A stretch of 64,000 bases of DNA from JABMMZ01 sp964438995. GTDB taxonomy: Bacteria > Bacteroidota > Bacteroidia > NS11-12g > UBA955. The stretch lies in assembly GCA_964438995.1 (NCBI GenBank), contig CAYTMQ010000004.1, positions 62,001 through 126,000 of the forward strand, read 5' to 3'. The translations under genes and the position numbers were made by a program. Under the pieces are notes generated by a model. That model worked only from the letters and a program-made list of their open reading frames with translations, was not told the DNA's origin and ran no database searches. Below, piece after piece: positions 27,515 to 35,676 of the stretch (position 1 is the first letter of the stretch; every line of letters begins with the position of its first letter).

Positions 27515-29179
27515 TTATGGTTTCTTTGGAGCTGGATTGTTTTCAGGCATCATTGGGTCGATTGGTTTGTTTAAATCTAGCACTTCAATACCTTGTTCAA
27601 ACACCACATCAACAGGAATGTTTTTACTTGATAATTTATCCAAATCTTTTTGCAATTCAGGACGAATAGTTCCCATATCTGTAATCAATTTTTTAACGCC
27701 ATCTAAGTCGCCATTGCCTTGCAATTCAAGAATGATAGCGCTTAGACTATTCATTGCTTTTTGCATTTTTTCGAAATCAATTTTATAGAAACCGGTTTTA
27801 CTGTCTTTAACAAAAGCACCTTGTTCTAAGAAATAATTGAATCTAATCATATTTGCTTGACCATGTGCGCTTGCAGCACCGAATCTAACAGAGCGGAAAA
27901 TCCCAGCCATAAAGGTTACATAATAATCCATCAATTCGCCTTCAGTAAGCACTTTCTTTTCATACAATTGAGTAATCATATACAATCCTAGAATATCGGC
28001 TTTACCTTCTTCTAAAGCGCTGTAATATGGTCCTAAAGCCTGTTGCACTGTTCCTTTGCCATTAACAGTATTTTTAATACCAAGACCATGTGCCACTTCA
28101 TGAAACATGGTATTAGAGAAAAATGCATTGAATGTTACGTGTTTTCTTTGCTCAGGCGCAATCAATTCGTTGGCAATAGGCATCATGATGTAATCAAATT
28201 TGTATTTAATCGTATTTTTGAATTGACTTCTTCTGGTACCTTTTTCGGCTTGTAATTTTTCATCGTTTGGAAGGTTGACTGCAATTGTCTTACTACCACT
28301 GTTACAGTCGCCAGCATAATAAATGATATCATAAGCATTCAATTGCGAGCTCGAACCAGTTAAATCCTCTTTGTATTTTTTATCAACTGGCAATCCTTTT
28401 TGCAGTTCAGGAAGGTAAGCTGTATATTTTTCAAGCTTCTTGCTCCATTCCATATCTTTAACCAAAACATAAGACTCATAAGCAGTTTTGATACCATATA
28501 GCTTGTCTTCATAGGTTTCAATTGGACCAATGATGATATCAAATTGGTTGTTTTTCATATCAAGCCAGATTCTATCACTAGCATCGTAATTGTTAGATAA
28601 TAATGCTTCTGATCTAGCAACTAGATACAGTTTAAACATAGAATCCTTGAAAAAATTGGAGGCTACTTTCAATGAATTGGAGGCATCCAACAAATATCTT
28701 TGGTAAGCTTCAGTATATGGAACAACTTTAAGTGCACCTTCTTCTCTTATGATAATGGTGTAAGGGTCATTTTTCTTTGGGTCATTTAAACTATCAAATT
28801 CAGATTTTCTCATATCTGATGGATAGAAATTTGCACCTAGTGGCTTTGGTCCAACACCTTTCACAAATGGTTTGTTATTGTCTAATCTATCCCAAGGTCC
28901 ATAATTGATTTCCATGAACTTTATGATGTTAGGATTCATGACTGTATCAGCATTGATATTGGTTCCATAAGCTTGAGCTTTAAACGCCATATCAATCATT
29001 TCAGCAGCTCTTATCAATAATTTTAATCCTTCTCTTTCTTCTTGATCTACTTTACTTAAATCGGTAGTGAGTTTAACTTTTTTGTAGGAAGCCAATTTTA
29101 GAGCAACAGAATCAACTGGCTTTCCAGCATTGGCTAGAACAGCAAATGCAAATGATGCAGATAACAATAAATTCTTCAT
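27515..29179 (-). CDS. Secreted zinc metallopeptidase, M49-like
   Basis: The 554-residue precursor has a signal peptide from the ATG at 29179 (the in-frame TTG at 29185 adds two residues). HEVAH (His360, Glu361, His364) followed by EEGKAD (Glu390/Glu391) gives a zinc-binding plan of HExxH plus a later Glu, as in gluzincins. The HExxHGLG-and-EExxAD arrangement reminds me of dipeptidyl-peptidase III relatives, which usually have HExxGH, so I leave the family open. It ends in PEENNPAPKKP-like low-complexity sequence. It lies 55 bases before the protease on the same strand. Confidence 0.65.
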   Translation of the reverse strand: MKNLLLSASFAFAVLANAGKPVDSVALKLASYKKVKLTTDLSKVDQEEREGLKLLIRAAEMIDMAFKAQAYGTNINADTVMNPNIIKFMEINYGPWDRLDNNKPFVKGVGPKPLGANFYPSDMRKSEFDSLNDPKKNDPYTIIIREEGALKVVPYTEAYQRYLLDASNSLKVASNFFKDSMFKLYLVARSEALLSNNYDASDRIWLDMKNNQFDIIIGPIETYEDKLYGIKTAYESYVLVKDMEWSKKLEKYTAYLPELQKGLPVDKKYKEDLTGSSSQLNAYDIIYYAGDCNSGSKTIAVNLPNDEKLQAEKGTRRSQFKNTIKYKFDYIMMPIANELIAPEQRKHVTFNAFFSNTMFHEVAHGLGIKNTVNGKGTVQQALGPYYSALEEGKADILGLYMITQLYEKKVLTEGELMDYYVTFMAGIFRSVRFGAASAHGQANMIRFNYFLEQGAFVKDSKTGFYKIDFEKMQKAMNSLSAIILELQGNGDLDGVKKLITDMGTIRPELQKDLDKLSSKNIPVDVVFEQGIEVLDLNKPIDPMMPENNPAPKKP

Positions 29180-29189
29180 ATTCAAACTT

Positions 29190-29197
29190 CAAATATA
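29190..29197 (-). promoter_or_regulatory. -7 box before the metallopeptidase gene
   Basis: TATATTTG on the minus strand matches TAnnTTTG, 10 bases before the ATG at 29179. No -33 TTG is seen at the classical distance. Confidence 0.4.
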
Positions 29198-29272
29198 GAA
29201 TAAATAGTGCTTGAATGAGAGGCTAATCGAGATAATTACATTTTTTACGGTTAAATGACTTTAGTAACGTCG

Positions 29273-30400
29273 TTAAAACATGTCTTTAATCAAACAATAG
29301 CGCTTGCCAGGCAACATTTTTAAGAGTCCTTTGAATTCCATATCCAACAATACAAGAGCCATTCTGTTTAAGGGAATTTCTGATGTATACAACAAATCGT
29401 CAATCCCTTTCTCACCATTGAAGAGGATGTTATAAATGCTCTTTTCATCCTCGTTCAAATTCAGCAATTGTAAATTTTGTTGTTGAGGCTTTTGTTTTTT
29501 CTTGACATCATAACCGAGACTGTCAATTAATGTTGATATGGAATCAATGATGGCAGCTTGGTTATTGGCGATGAGTTTGTTACAACCTTGACTAAAGACA
29601 TCTGTTATTTTACCAGGCAATGCGAATACATCTCTGTTGTATTGATTGGCTAAATCAGCCGTTATCATACTACCACCTTTAATGCCACTTTCAACAACGA
29701 CAATTGTATCGCACATTGCCGCTACTATCCTATTTCTTCTTGGAAAATTCTCTTTATTACCTGGTGTATGGAATCTAAATTCAGATACCAAAGCCCCATT
29801 TTTAATGATGTCATTTGACAAGTGTTTATTACCACTTGGGTAGATGGTTGACAAACCGTGACCGAGCACACCAATTGTCGGTATTTTATTAATGACACAA
29901 GATTTGTGGGCAATTGAATCAATACCAGCTGCAAGTCCGCTTACAATAGTGACGTTATATGGTTTCAATGCTTCAACACACATTTCAGTGAATTGTTTAC
30001 CATATTGAGTTGGGGTTCGAGTACCAACAATGGCTAACATTCGAGAAGCATTCAACTCTGCATTACCTTTAGTAAATAAGACTAAAGGACTATCATCAAT
30101 TTCTTTTAATCTTTTAGGAAATTTTGGATCAAAGTAAGTTAAAAATTGAATGTTGTTTTTTTGAATGAATTGAAGTTCTTCCAATGCTTCATCGAATTGA
30201 TTAAAATCTTTGATGTTTTTAGCGGTTAGCGCACCAATACCTTGTATTTTCTTAAGATTAAAGGTTTTTTCTTTGAAGATGTTTTTAGCACTACCAAAAT
30301 GGTTAAACAGGTTTTTAGCCAAGTGATTGCCAATACCATTGACCATTGATAAGGCGATTAGGTAATATAGCTCTTCTTCTTTTTCAGATAATGATTTCAC
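29273..30400 (-). CDS. dprA: DNA-processing protein DprA
   Basis: DprA loads RecA on single-stranded DNA during natural transformation. The 375-residue product has an N-terminal helical/HhH-like region (KIQGIGALTAKNI), a Rossmann fold with AIVGTRTPTQYG and SGLAAGIDSIAHK, ALVSEFRFHTPGNKENFPRRNRI, and a C-terminal winged-helix-like tail. The start is GTG (GTG AAA TCA). It follows the terminator of the FAH transcript, so its expression seems separate. Confidence 0.92.
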   Translation of the reverse strand: MKSLSEKEEELYYLIALSMVNGIGNHLAKNLFNHFGSAKNIFKEKTFNLKKIQGIGALTAKNIKDFNQFDEALEELQFIQKNNIQFLTYFDPKFPKRLKEIDDSPLVLFTKGNAELNASRMLAIVGTRTPTQYGKQFTEMCVEALKPYNVTIVSGLAAGIDSIAHKSCVINKIPTIGVLGHGLSTIYPSGNKHLSNDIIKNGALVSEFRFHTPGNKENFPRRNRIVAAMCDTIVVVESGIKGGSMITADLANQYNRDVFALPGKITDVFSQGCNKLIANNQAAIIDSISTLIDSLGYDVKKKQKPQQQNLQLLNLNEDEKSIYNILFNGEKGIDDLLYTSEIPLNRMALVLLDMEFKGLLKMLPGKRYCLIKDMF

Positions 30401-30440
30401 AGATAATAATTGAAAAACAAACTTTCGACGAAATCAAAAC

Positions 30441-30470
30441 TAAAAAAAAAGGGAGACTAGAAGCCTCCCT
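30441..30470 (-). terminator. Intrinsic terminator after the FAH-family gene
   Basis: On the minus strand AGGGAG and CTCCCT pair around a 9-nt loop and are followed by a run of nine T. It lies 25 bases downstream of the gene ending at 30495 and before dprA. Confidence 0.75.
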
Positions 30471-30494
30471 ATTTTATGAATGAGATATTATTTC

Positions 30495-31514
30495 TTATAA
30501 AGCCGCTGTTTTTTTCTTTAGATTTAAAATTGAGAAATCTGTTTCAACTGCTTTAATAGTATTTGTCAGTTTTCCTAAACCAGTAATTTCCATTTCAACT
30601 ACATCGTTAGGTTGTAACCATTGTACTTTATAATTTTTATCGTTCAATAAACCGGTGCCATTTAACTCAAGGAAACAACCAGTACCAACAGTACCCGAGC
30701 CGATAACATCACCAGGAAATACATCAACACCGTAGGCGCATCTTTCTATAATTTCCGCAAATGTCCAATCCATATCACCAGTGCTTCCACTGCTAACAAG
30801 TTGACCATTCACCCAACACTTCATGTCTAAAGCAATATTGTTACCTACATGATTTGATTTAGCAGGTTTGTTAAGATGCATTAACTCATCTGAGGTTACC
30901 ATATAAGGCCCAATAACTGTAGAAAAATCTTTGCCCTTTGCTGGTCCGAGGTTGAGTAGCATCTCTTCCATTTGAAGGGTTCTAGCACTCATATCATTCA
31001 TGATGCAGTAACCTGCAATGTATTGATCAGCTTGTTCGGCTTTGATATTTCTACCTTTTTTACCCAAAACCACTGCAACTTCTAATTCGAAATCAAGTTT
31101 GTTAAAATGGTCTGGCATGCACCAGATTTCGCCTGGACCTTGAACAGCATTATGATTGGTGAAATACATAATTGGGTATTCATCAAATTCAGGAATCATT
31201 GCTACACCGCGATTTCTCCTTGCTGCTTCAACGTGTTGTCTAAAAGCATAACCGTCTCTGCAACTGGTAGGATTAGGAATAGGAGCCAATAAGATGTCGT
31301 TGTTAAAAGCCAAGCCTTCATCATAGGATTTGCCTTCCATGATTAGGCGTTCTGACTCTCTCATCATATCCATGCCTTTTTCGCCCATATTTAAAAGGGC
31401 AAGCATGTTATCAGGTAAACTTGAGTTGTTTAAAGCTGCATCGTGAATTCTATTTCCAACTAGAATACCTAATCTGGATGAATCACCATTGTTTTTATAC
31501 GATACTAATTTCAT
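30495..31514 (-). CDS. Fumarylacetoacetate hydrolase (FAH) family protein
   Basis: The 339-residue sequence contains the FAH-fold metal-binding plan FELEVAVVLGKKGRNI, an MNDMSARTLQ segment, and a later GTVGTGCFLELNG. FAH-family enzymes cleave C-C bonds in catabolic end products (fumarylacetoacetate, homoprotocatechuate or related). The exact substrate cannot be read from the sequence. It follows the sugar-phosphate isomerase gene by seven bases, suggesting cotranscription, though the roles are not obviously linked. A clear terminator follows. Confidence 0.8.
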   Translation of the reverse strand: MKLVSYKNNGDSSRLGILVGNRIHDAALNNSSLPDNMLALLNMGEKGMDMMRESERLIMEGKSYDEGLAFNNDILLAPIPNPTSCRDGYAFRQHVEAARRNRGVAMIPEFDEYPIMYFTNHNAVQGPGEIWCMPDHFNKLDFELEVAVVLGKKGRNIKAEQADQYIAGYCIMNDMSARTLQMEEMLLNLGPAKGKDFSTVIGPYMVTSDELMHLNKPAKSNHVGNNIALDMKCWVNGQLVSSGSTGDMDWTFAEIIERCAYGVDVFPGDVIGSGTVGTGCFLELNGTGLLNDKNYKVQWLQPNDVVEMEITGLGKLTNTIKAVETDFSILNLKKKTAAL

Positions 31515-31521
31515 TGATTTA

Positions 31522-32511
31522 TTATGCGTGCATTCTCAATAAGAATGATTTAAGTCCGCTAATATTAGGTACAGACATATTATCTGCTCCTTTCACATTT
31601 GACAAGAAAATAGAGAACCAATCATTCATGTGAATAGTTCTATAAATTTCATTGATGGTACCACCATTTAAATTCAACTCATAAACAGCGTTACCTTGTT
31701 TTTCGAGTAGTTCTTTCAAGTAACCAAAGCGACCGATATTTCTGTTGTTTGTTTGAGAGTTCATAAAAATAAAGTTATTAGGTAATTTTCCATAATACGT
31801 CTCAAAAACGTTGTGATTGGCTTCAGGTAATACGTTGATAAATGCTTCAAGTTTTGCATTCTCTTGTATTTGCTGGCAAAATCTTATACCTATAGCTTCA
31901 GAAACAGGATCTGCTACAATTACAAATTTATTGTCAAGAGAGTTGTTGAAAAAATTGAGCATTTCTTTAGCTCTAAGTTGTTCAGCTTCAGAGTTTTCAT
32001 AAACAGCCTTCAAGCCTTCCAATTCAGGTTTAACATTGATACCGAACAACTCACCTAAAATCAACAAATTATAGGTTAAAGAAAAACCAATTGCCATTCT
32101 TGGCTGATAGCCTTGTTCAACGATATAATAAGGATTATTATTATTCTGAGCCCAATCCAGCAATGTTCCACCAGAAGTGATGCAGATGATTTGAGCGCCA
32201 ATTTCAGTGGCTTTTTCGTACATTGCAAGTGTTTCTTCGGTTAAACCACTGTATGAGCATAATATGATTAAACTCTTTTTACTTACATAAGCAGGAAGCG
32301 TGTAATCACTGTACACTTCAATTGGTAAACTTGATTTATCTGAGAAATAAGTTTTTGCAATCCTGCCACCTATCCCAGAGCCTCCTAGTCCTCCAATGAC
32401 AATGTTTGAGAAATTTTCTGCTTTAAAACCATGATTTTTATGGTTGTTTAAAGCGTAAGATACTTGATGGTAAAAGTTACCTAATGCGATTTCGTGTGTT
32501 ATTTGCGTCAT
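31522..32511 (-). CDS. Bifunctional phosphoglucose/phosphomannose isomerase (SIS domain)
   Basis: Two SIS-type halves are present: GGLGGSGIGGRIAK and SYSGLTEETLAMYEKA (phosphate-binding Ser/Thr), then an EANHNVFETYYG segment. This layout and length (329 residues) match the PGI/PMI family that isomerises glucose-6-P and mannose-6-P to fructose-6-P. It is the first gene of the run with the FAH gene. The start is ATG; no strong promoter is visible. Confidence 0.8.
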   Translation of the reverse strand: MTQITHEIALGNFYHQVSYALNNHKNHGFKAENFSNIVIGGLGGSGIGGRIAKTYFSDKSSLPIEVYSDYTLPAYVSKKSLIILCSYSGLTEETLAMYEKATEIGAQIICITSGGTLLDWAQNNNNPYYIVEQGYQPRMAIGFSLTYNLLILGELFGINVKPELEGLKAVYENSEAEQLRAKEMLNFFNNSLDNKFVIVADPVSEAIGIRFCQQIQENAKLEAFINVLPEANHNVFETYYGKLPNNFIFMNSQTNNRNIGRFGYLKELLEKQGNAVYELNLNGGTINEIYRTIHMNDWFSIFLSNVKGADNMSVPNISGLKSFLLRMHA

Positions 32512-32588
32512 AATTTTGTGCGAAAATACATCATAAGTCTAATTAAATAAAATTAAATTGTATTGTTTGTAATAATATTGCAGAGATT

Positions 32589-33605
32589 TTGATTGAAGAA
32601 GAATTAAACGAAGAACAAGATTTATACGAACATCATCGTATAACAGCAGACAAAGGACAATCTTTGATGCGATTGGATAAATTTGTCACCATGCGGATTG
32701 AAAATGCTACCAGAACAAAGGTTCAAAAAGGCATTGAGATTGGCAGTGTACTTGTTAATGGTAAAACAGTTAAAAGCAATTATCAAGTTAAACCACTTGA
32801 TATTGTTACAGTTGTATTACCAAATCCACCAAGAAATCCCGAACTAATAGCGGAAGACATCCCTATTAATATTGTATACGAAGATGAAGAATTGATAGTC
32901 GTTAACAAATCTGCTGGGATGGTTGTACATCCTGGATTCAATAATTACACAGGCACATTGGTTAATGCACTCCTTTTCCATTTCAAACAATTGCCCAAAT
33001 ATTCAGACGAGATGCGCCCTGGACTGGTGCACAGGATAGACAAAGATACTAGTGGATTGATATTAATTGCTAAAACAGAAGATGCTTTGGTACATCTCGC
33101 AAAACAGTTCTTCGACCATAGTATCAGTAGAGTATACAATGCCTTAGTTTGGGGCGATGTAAAAGAAGACAATTGCACTGTTACAGGAAATATTGCACGA
33201 GATTTAAAAGACAGAAGATTGTCTGCTGTATTTAGCGACCCAAATATTGGAAAACACGCCGTAACACATTACAAAGTGCTTGAAAGGTTTGGTTTTTGCA
33301 CTTTGGTTGAATGCCAATTAGAAACGGGCAGAACCCATCAAATTCGAGCCCACATGAAACACATTGGACACCCTCTATTTGCAGATGAAGCATATGGGGG
33401 CATGAACATATTAAAGACATCCAAGTTGCCTAAATATGAGCAGTTCATTCAAAATTGTTTTTCAATTTTAAGTAGACAAGCATTGCATGCTAAAACTTTG
33501 GGATTTATCCATCCTACATCCAAAAAGTTCATCCATTTTGAGAGTGAATGGCCTGAGGATATAGCGCTTGTGGTTGAAAAAATGAGGCAGTATTCAAAAG
33601 CCTAA
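32589..33605 (+). CDS. RluD-type pseudouridine synthase
   Basis: The 338-residue enzyme isomerises uridines in 23S rRNA. It has an N-terminal S4 domain (RLDKFVTMRIENATRTKVQKGI), then the catalytic motif GLVHRIDKDTSGL with the key Asp, and GRTHQIRAH. Length and layout are like RluD (helix 69). The start is TTG (TTG ATT GAA GAA); the next Met (27) would remove conserved family sequence. A weak -7-like TAATATTG precedes it. It is divergent from the isomerase gene. Confidence 0.9.
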   Translation: MIEEELNEEQDLYEHHRITADKGQSLMRLDKFVTMRIENATRTKVQKGIEIGSVLVNGKTVKSNYQVKPLDIVTVVLPNPPRNPELIAEDIPINIVYEDEELIVVNKSAGMVVHPGFNNYTGTLVNALLFHFKQLPKYSDEMRPGLVHRIDKDTSGLILIAKTEDALVHLAKQFFDHSISRVYNALVWGDVKEDNCTVTGNIARDLKDRRLSAVFSDPNIGKHAVTHYKVLERFGFCTLVECQLETGRTHQIRAHMKHIGHPLFADEAYGGMNILKTSKLPKYEQFIQNCFSILSRQALHAKTLGFIHPTSKKFIHFESEWPEDIALVVEKMRQYSKA

Positions 33606-33619
33606 TTCATACAACCAAT

Positions 33620-34135
33620 TTAAAGTAAACTCTTAAAATAAAACGCATTAGGAAAATGCTTTTTAATTTTCTTAAGTCTATTATTTGCTTCTTCAGGCGT
33701 TTTATATATACCAACCACTATTGCCATTAATTTTTTAGTAGATAACATATAATAGTTGAACAAATATTCAATACTTAAATACTCTTCAGCACTCTTTCTT
33801 AGATAATTTATTTTTCCATATTCGTGGGCATCACTATCCTTAGGCAAATTAAATAATACAGTGTTCACATCTATAGGTTCAAATTTTTCATTGTTTTTAG
33901 ATGCATATAGTGAAGCTTTTTTCTTCAAAATATTATAGTTTAGTGATGTATCTGCCACAACAATATACAACAATTCAAATTCATCAATTAGACTAGTATC
34001 CACCAAAGAAGTATCGCCATACAGTATGGTGTAAGAACTATCTTTGATTGCTTTTGTATTGGTTGATTTTACAGTAGCATTAGGACTTTGATGACAAGAA
34101 AACAGAAGGAAAAAGACAATAGGCAAAAATCTCAT
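33620..34135 (-). CDS. Lipoprotein with SPOR-like C-terminus
   Basis: The 171-residue product has a lipoprotein signal (VFFLLFSC). The last 36 residues (AIVVGIYKTPEEANNRLKKI then FPNAFYFKSLL) resemble a SPOR domain, which binds denuded peptidoglycan strands, though the match is partial. The middle is not recognised. It is convergent with the rluD-type gene and divergent from the sensor kinase gene. Confidence 0.55.
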   Translation of the reverse strand: MRFLPIVFFLLFSCHQSPNATVKSTNTKAIKDSSYTILYGDTSLVDTSLIDEFELLYIVVADTSLNYNILKKKASLYASKNNEKFEPIDVNTVLFNLPKDSDAHEYGKINYLRKSAEEYLSIEYLFNYYMLSTKKLMAIVVGIYKTPEEANNRLKKIKKHFPNAFYFKSLL

Positions 34136-34314
34136 AGTACAAATATCAGAAAGACATTCAATATTTCACAATTTGATAATTTTTTTCTCAAAATAAGAAT
34201 TTTTTAGTGGTGTATCAATTGTCATATAACTGATTTTCTGACTTTTAACATTTTTGCATGAAATTTTCTATTCATTTAGTACTTAAGATCTTTAGGTGCG
34301 TAGTTTGTGTAATA
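34136..34314. other. Intergenic stretch before the orphan terminator
   Basis: Very AT-rich gap between the lipoprotein and kinase genes. Within it is a 48-codon ORF (34258-34404) running through the terminator, which I do not believe is coding. CATTTTTG at 34249-34256 is one mismatch from a -7 box and could start a short transcript ending at 34352. Nothing else was recognised. Confidence 0.3.
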
Positions 34315-34352
34315 AGAAAAGCCCGTTTTATAAAACTGGGCTTTTCTTTTTT
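34315..34352 (+). terminator. Orphan intrinsic terminator between divergent genes
   Basis: AGAAAAGCCC pairs with GGGCTTTTCT (34338-34347) around an inner G-TTTT/AAAA-C stem with a bulged T. A T run follows (34348-34352). The stem faces the plus strand, yet no gene on that strand ends here; the next plus-strand promoter lies downstream at 34401-34429. It therefore implies an unannotated short transcript. Confidence 0.7.
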
Positions 34353-34400
34353 AGTGGTTTTTGGATACTATTATCTTATTAAGATTCAGCAATTTAAATT

Positions 34401-34429
34401 TTGAAATGTAAAAATAATTGATAATTTTG
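34401..34429 (+). promoter_or_regulatory. Full promoter of the sensor kinase 34442
   Basis: TTG (34401-34403), 18-base spacer and TAATTTTG (34422-34429) match both boxes of the Bacteroidota consensus. The -7 box ends 12 bases before the ATG, downstream of the orphan terminator. Confidence 0.75.
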
Positions 34430-34441
34430 TAGAAGCTAAAA

Positions 34442-35590
34442 ATGGAAACTATTATGAAACGTGTTGAAACAAAACTATCATCTAATAGTAAGGCACTAAA
34501 GTATCTTGACGATCTGAAAGTTGCTTTAAACAATTCTGCAATTATTACTATTACAAACATTCATGGAGAAATTTTATTCGTCAATGAGAATTTTTGTACC
34601 ATTTCTAAATACAATGAAGAAGAATTGATTGGACGGGACATCAACATTTTATATTCGGGTTTTCATGAGCAGTCATTTTTTGATGATATGTGGAAGACCT
34701 TAGCATCTGGCAAGACTTGGAAAAACGAAATTAAGAACAAGGCAAAAGATGGGTCATTATTTTGGTTGTCTTCTACTGTAACACCTTTAGAAGATAGCAA
34801 TGGTAATATTGAAAGTTGTATCGCTATTCAGTTTGATATTACAAAATACAAACAACATGAAATTGAGCTTGAAACAAGATTAAAAGAGAAAAGAGAGACT
34901 TTAAAATTGTTAGCTGTACAATACAAGCAGTTAGAAGATTTTTGTCATATCATATCACATAATTTAAGAGCTCCATTGCACAATATGACAATGCTTTCAG
35001 AATTGCTACAAGGAGAAACAAATGAACAAGAGGTACAAGAAATATCTGGAAAAATTAAGCAAGTAAGCGATTATTTGCATGAAACTTTTGATGAATTGGT
35101 ATCCATTATTCAGGTCAGAAATTCGAATAATGAGGAATTTAAAGTGTTGCAATTAGAGGAATGTCTGACCAAAATACTATCGGTTTTAGATGCACAAATT
35201 AAAGAGTCAAATGCTATCGTTACTATCGATATTGATAACAATTTAAAATTCAAATACAATAGAAAATACTTAGATAGTATTTTACTCAATTTGATTAGTA
35301 ACGCAATCAAATATCAGAGTCCGAAAAGAACATTACACATTCAGATTCGTTCGTTTATAGAGCAAGACATGATATGTTTAGAAATTTCAGATAATGGTCT
35401 GGGATTGGACTTAAACAAGTATGGCAAGCAACTTTTCAATTTGAGACAAACATTCCATAACCATCCAGACGGTAAAGGTTTCGGCTTGTTTATAATAAAA
35501 TCTCAAATAGAAGGATTAGGAGGTAAAATAGTAATTGATTCACAAGAAGATAATGGATTTAAAGTAACAGTGAAGCTGACTAAGTTGTAA
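34442..35590 (+). CDS. PAS-domain sensor histidine kinase, soluble
   Basis: The 382-residue kinase has a PAS domain (about residues 25-145: NIHGEILFVNENFCTISKYNEEEL, then GSLFWLSSTVTPLED), a linking helix, and the phosphoacceptor box SHNLRAP with His173. The ATPase part shows LISNAIKYQS (N box), DNGLGLD (G1) and KGFGLFI (G2). No membrane segment is present, so it senses a cytoplasmic signal such as a small ligand, redox state or light. It starts the gene cluster with kinase 35677 and the two receivers. Confidence 0.9.
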   Translation: METIMKRVETKLSSNSKALKYLDDLKVALNNSAIITITNIHGEILFVNENFCTISKYNEEELIGRDINILYSGFHEQSFFDDMWKTLASGKTWKNEIKNKAKDGSLFWLSSTVTPLEDSNGNIESCIAIQFDITKYKQHEIELETRLKEKRETLKLLAVQYKQLEDFCHIISHNLRAPLHNMTMLSELLQGETNEQEVQEISGKIKQVSDYLHETFDELVSIIQVRNSNNEEFKVLQLEECLTKILSVLDAQIKESNAIVTIDIDNNLKFKYNRKYLDSILLNLISNAIKYQSPKRTLHIQIRSFIEQDMICLEISDNGLGLDLNKYGKQLFNLRQTFHNHPDGKGFGLFIIKSQIEGLGGKIVIDSQEDNGFKVTVKLTKL

Positions 35591-35676
35591 TCTTCTCATA
35601 ACTAAAATAAAACAAACGTAATTAAATGTATAATCCATTAAATTTCTTAATATTGTAAAGGTAAAAATAGACGTGT

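Noticed and set aside
34315..34352. Attenuator of the kinase gene
   Set aside because: The best kinase promoter (34401-34429) starts after the hairpin, so the hairpin cannot control that transcript; an upstream start remains possible.
34258..34404. 48-codon ORF across the orphan terminator
   Set aside because: Its reading frame runs through a strong intrinsic hairpin and no family or ribosome signal supports it.
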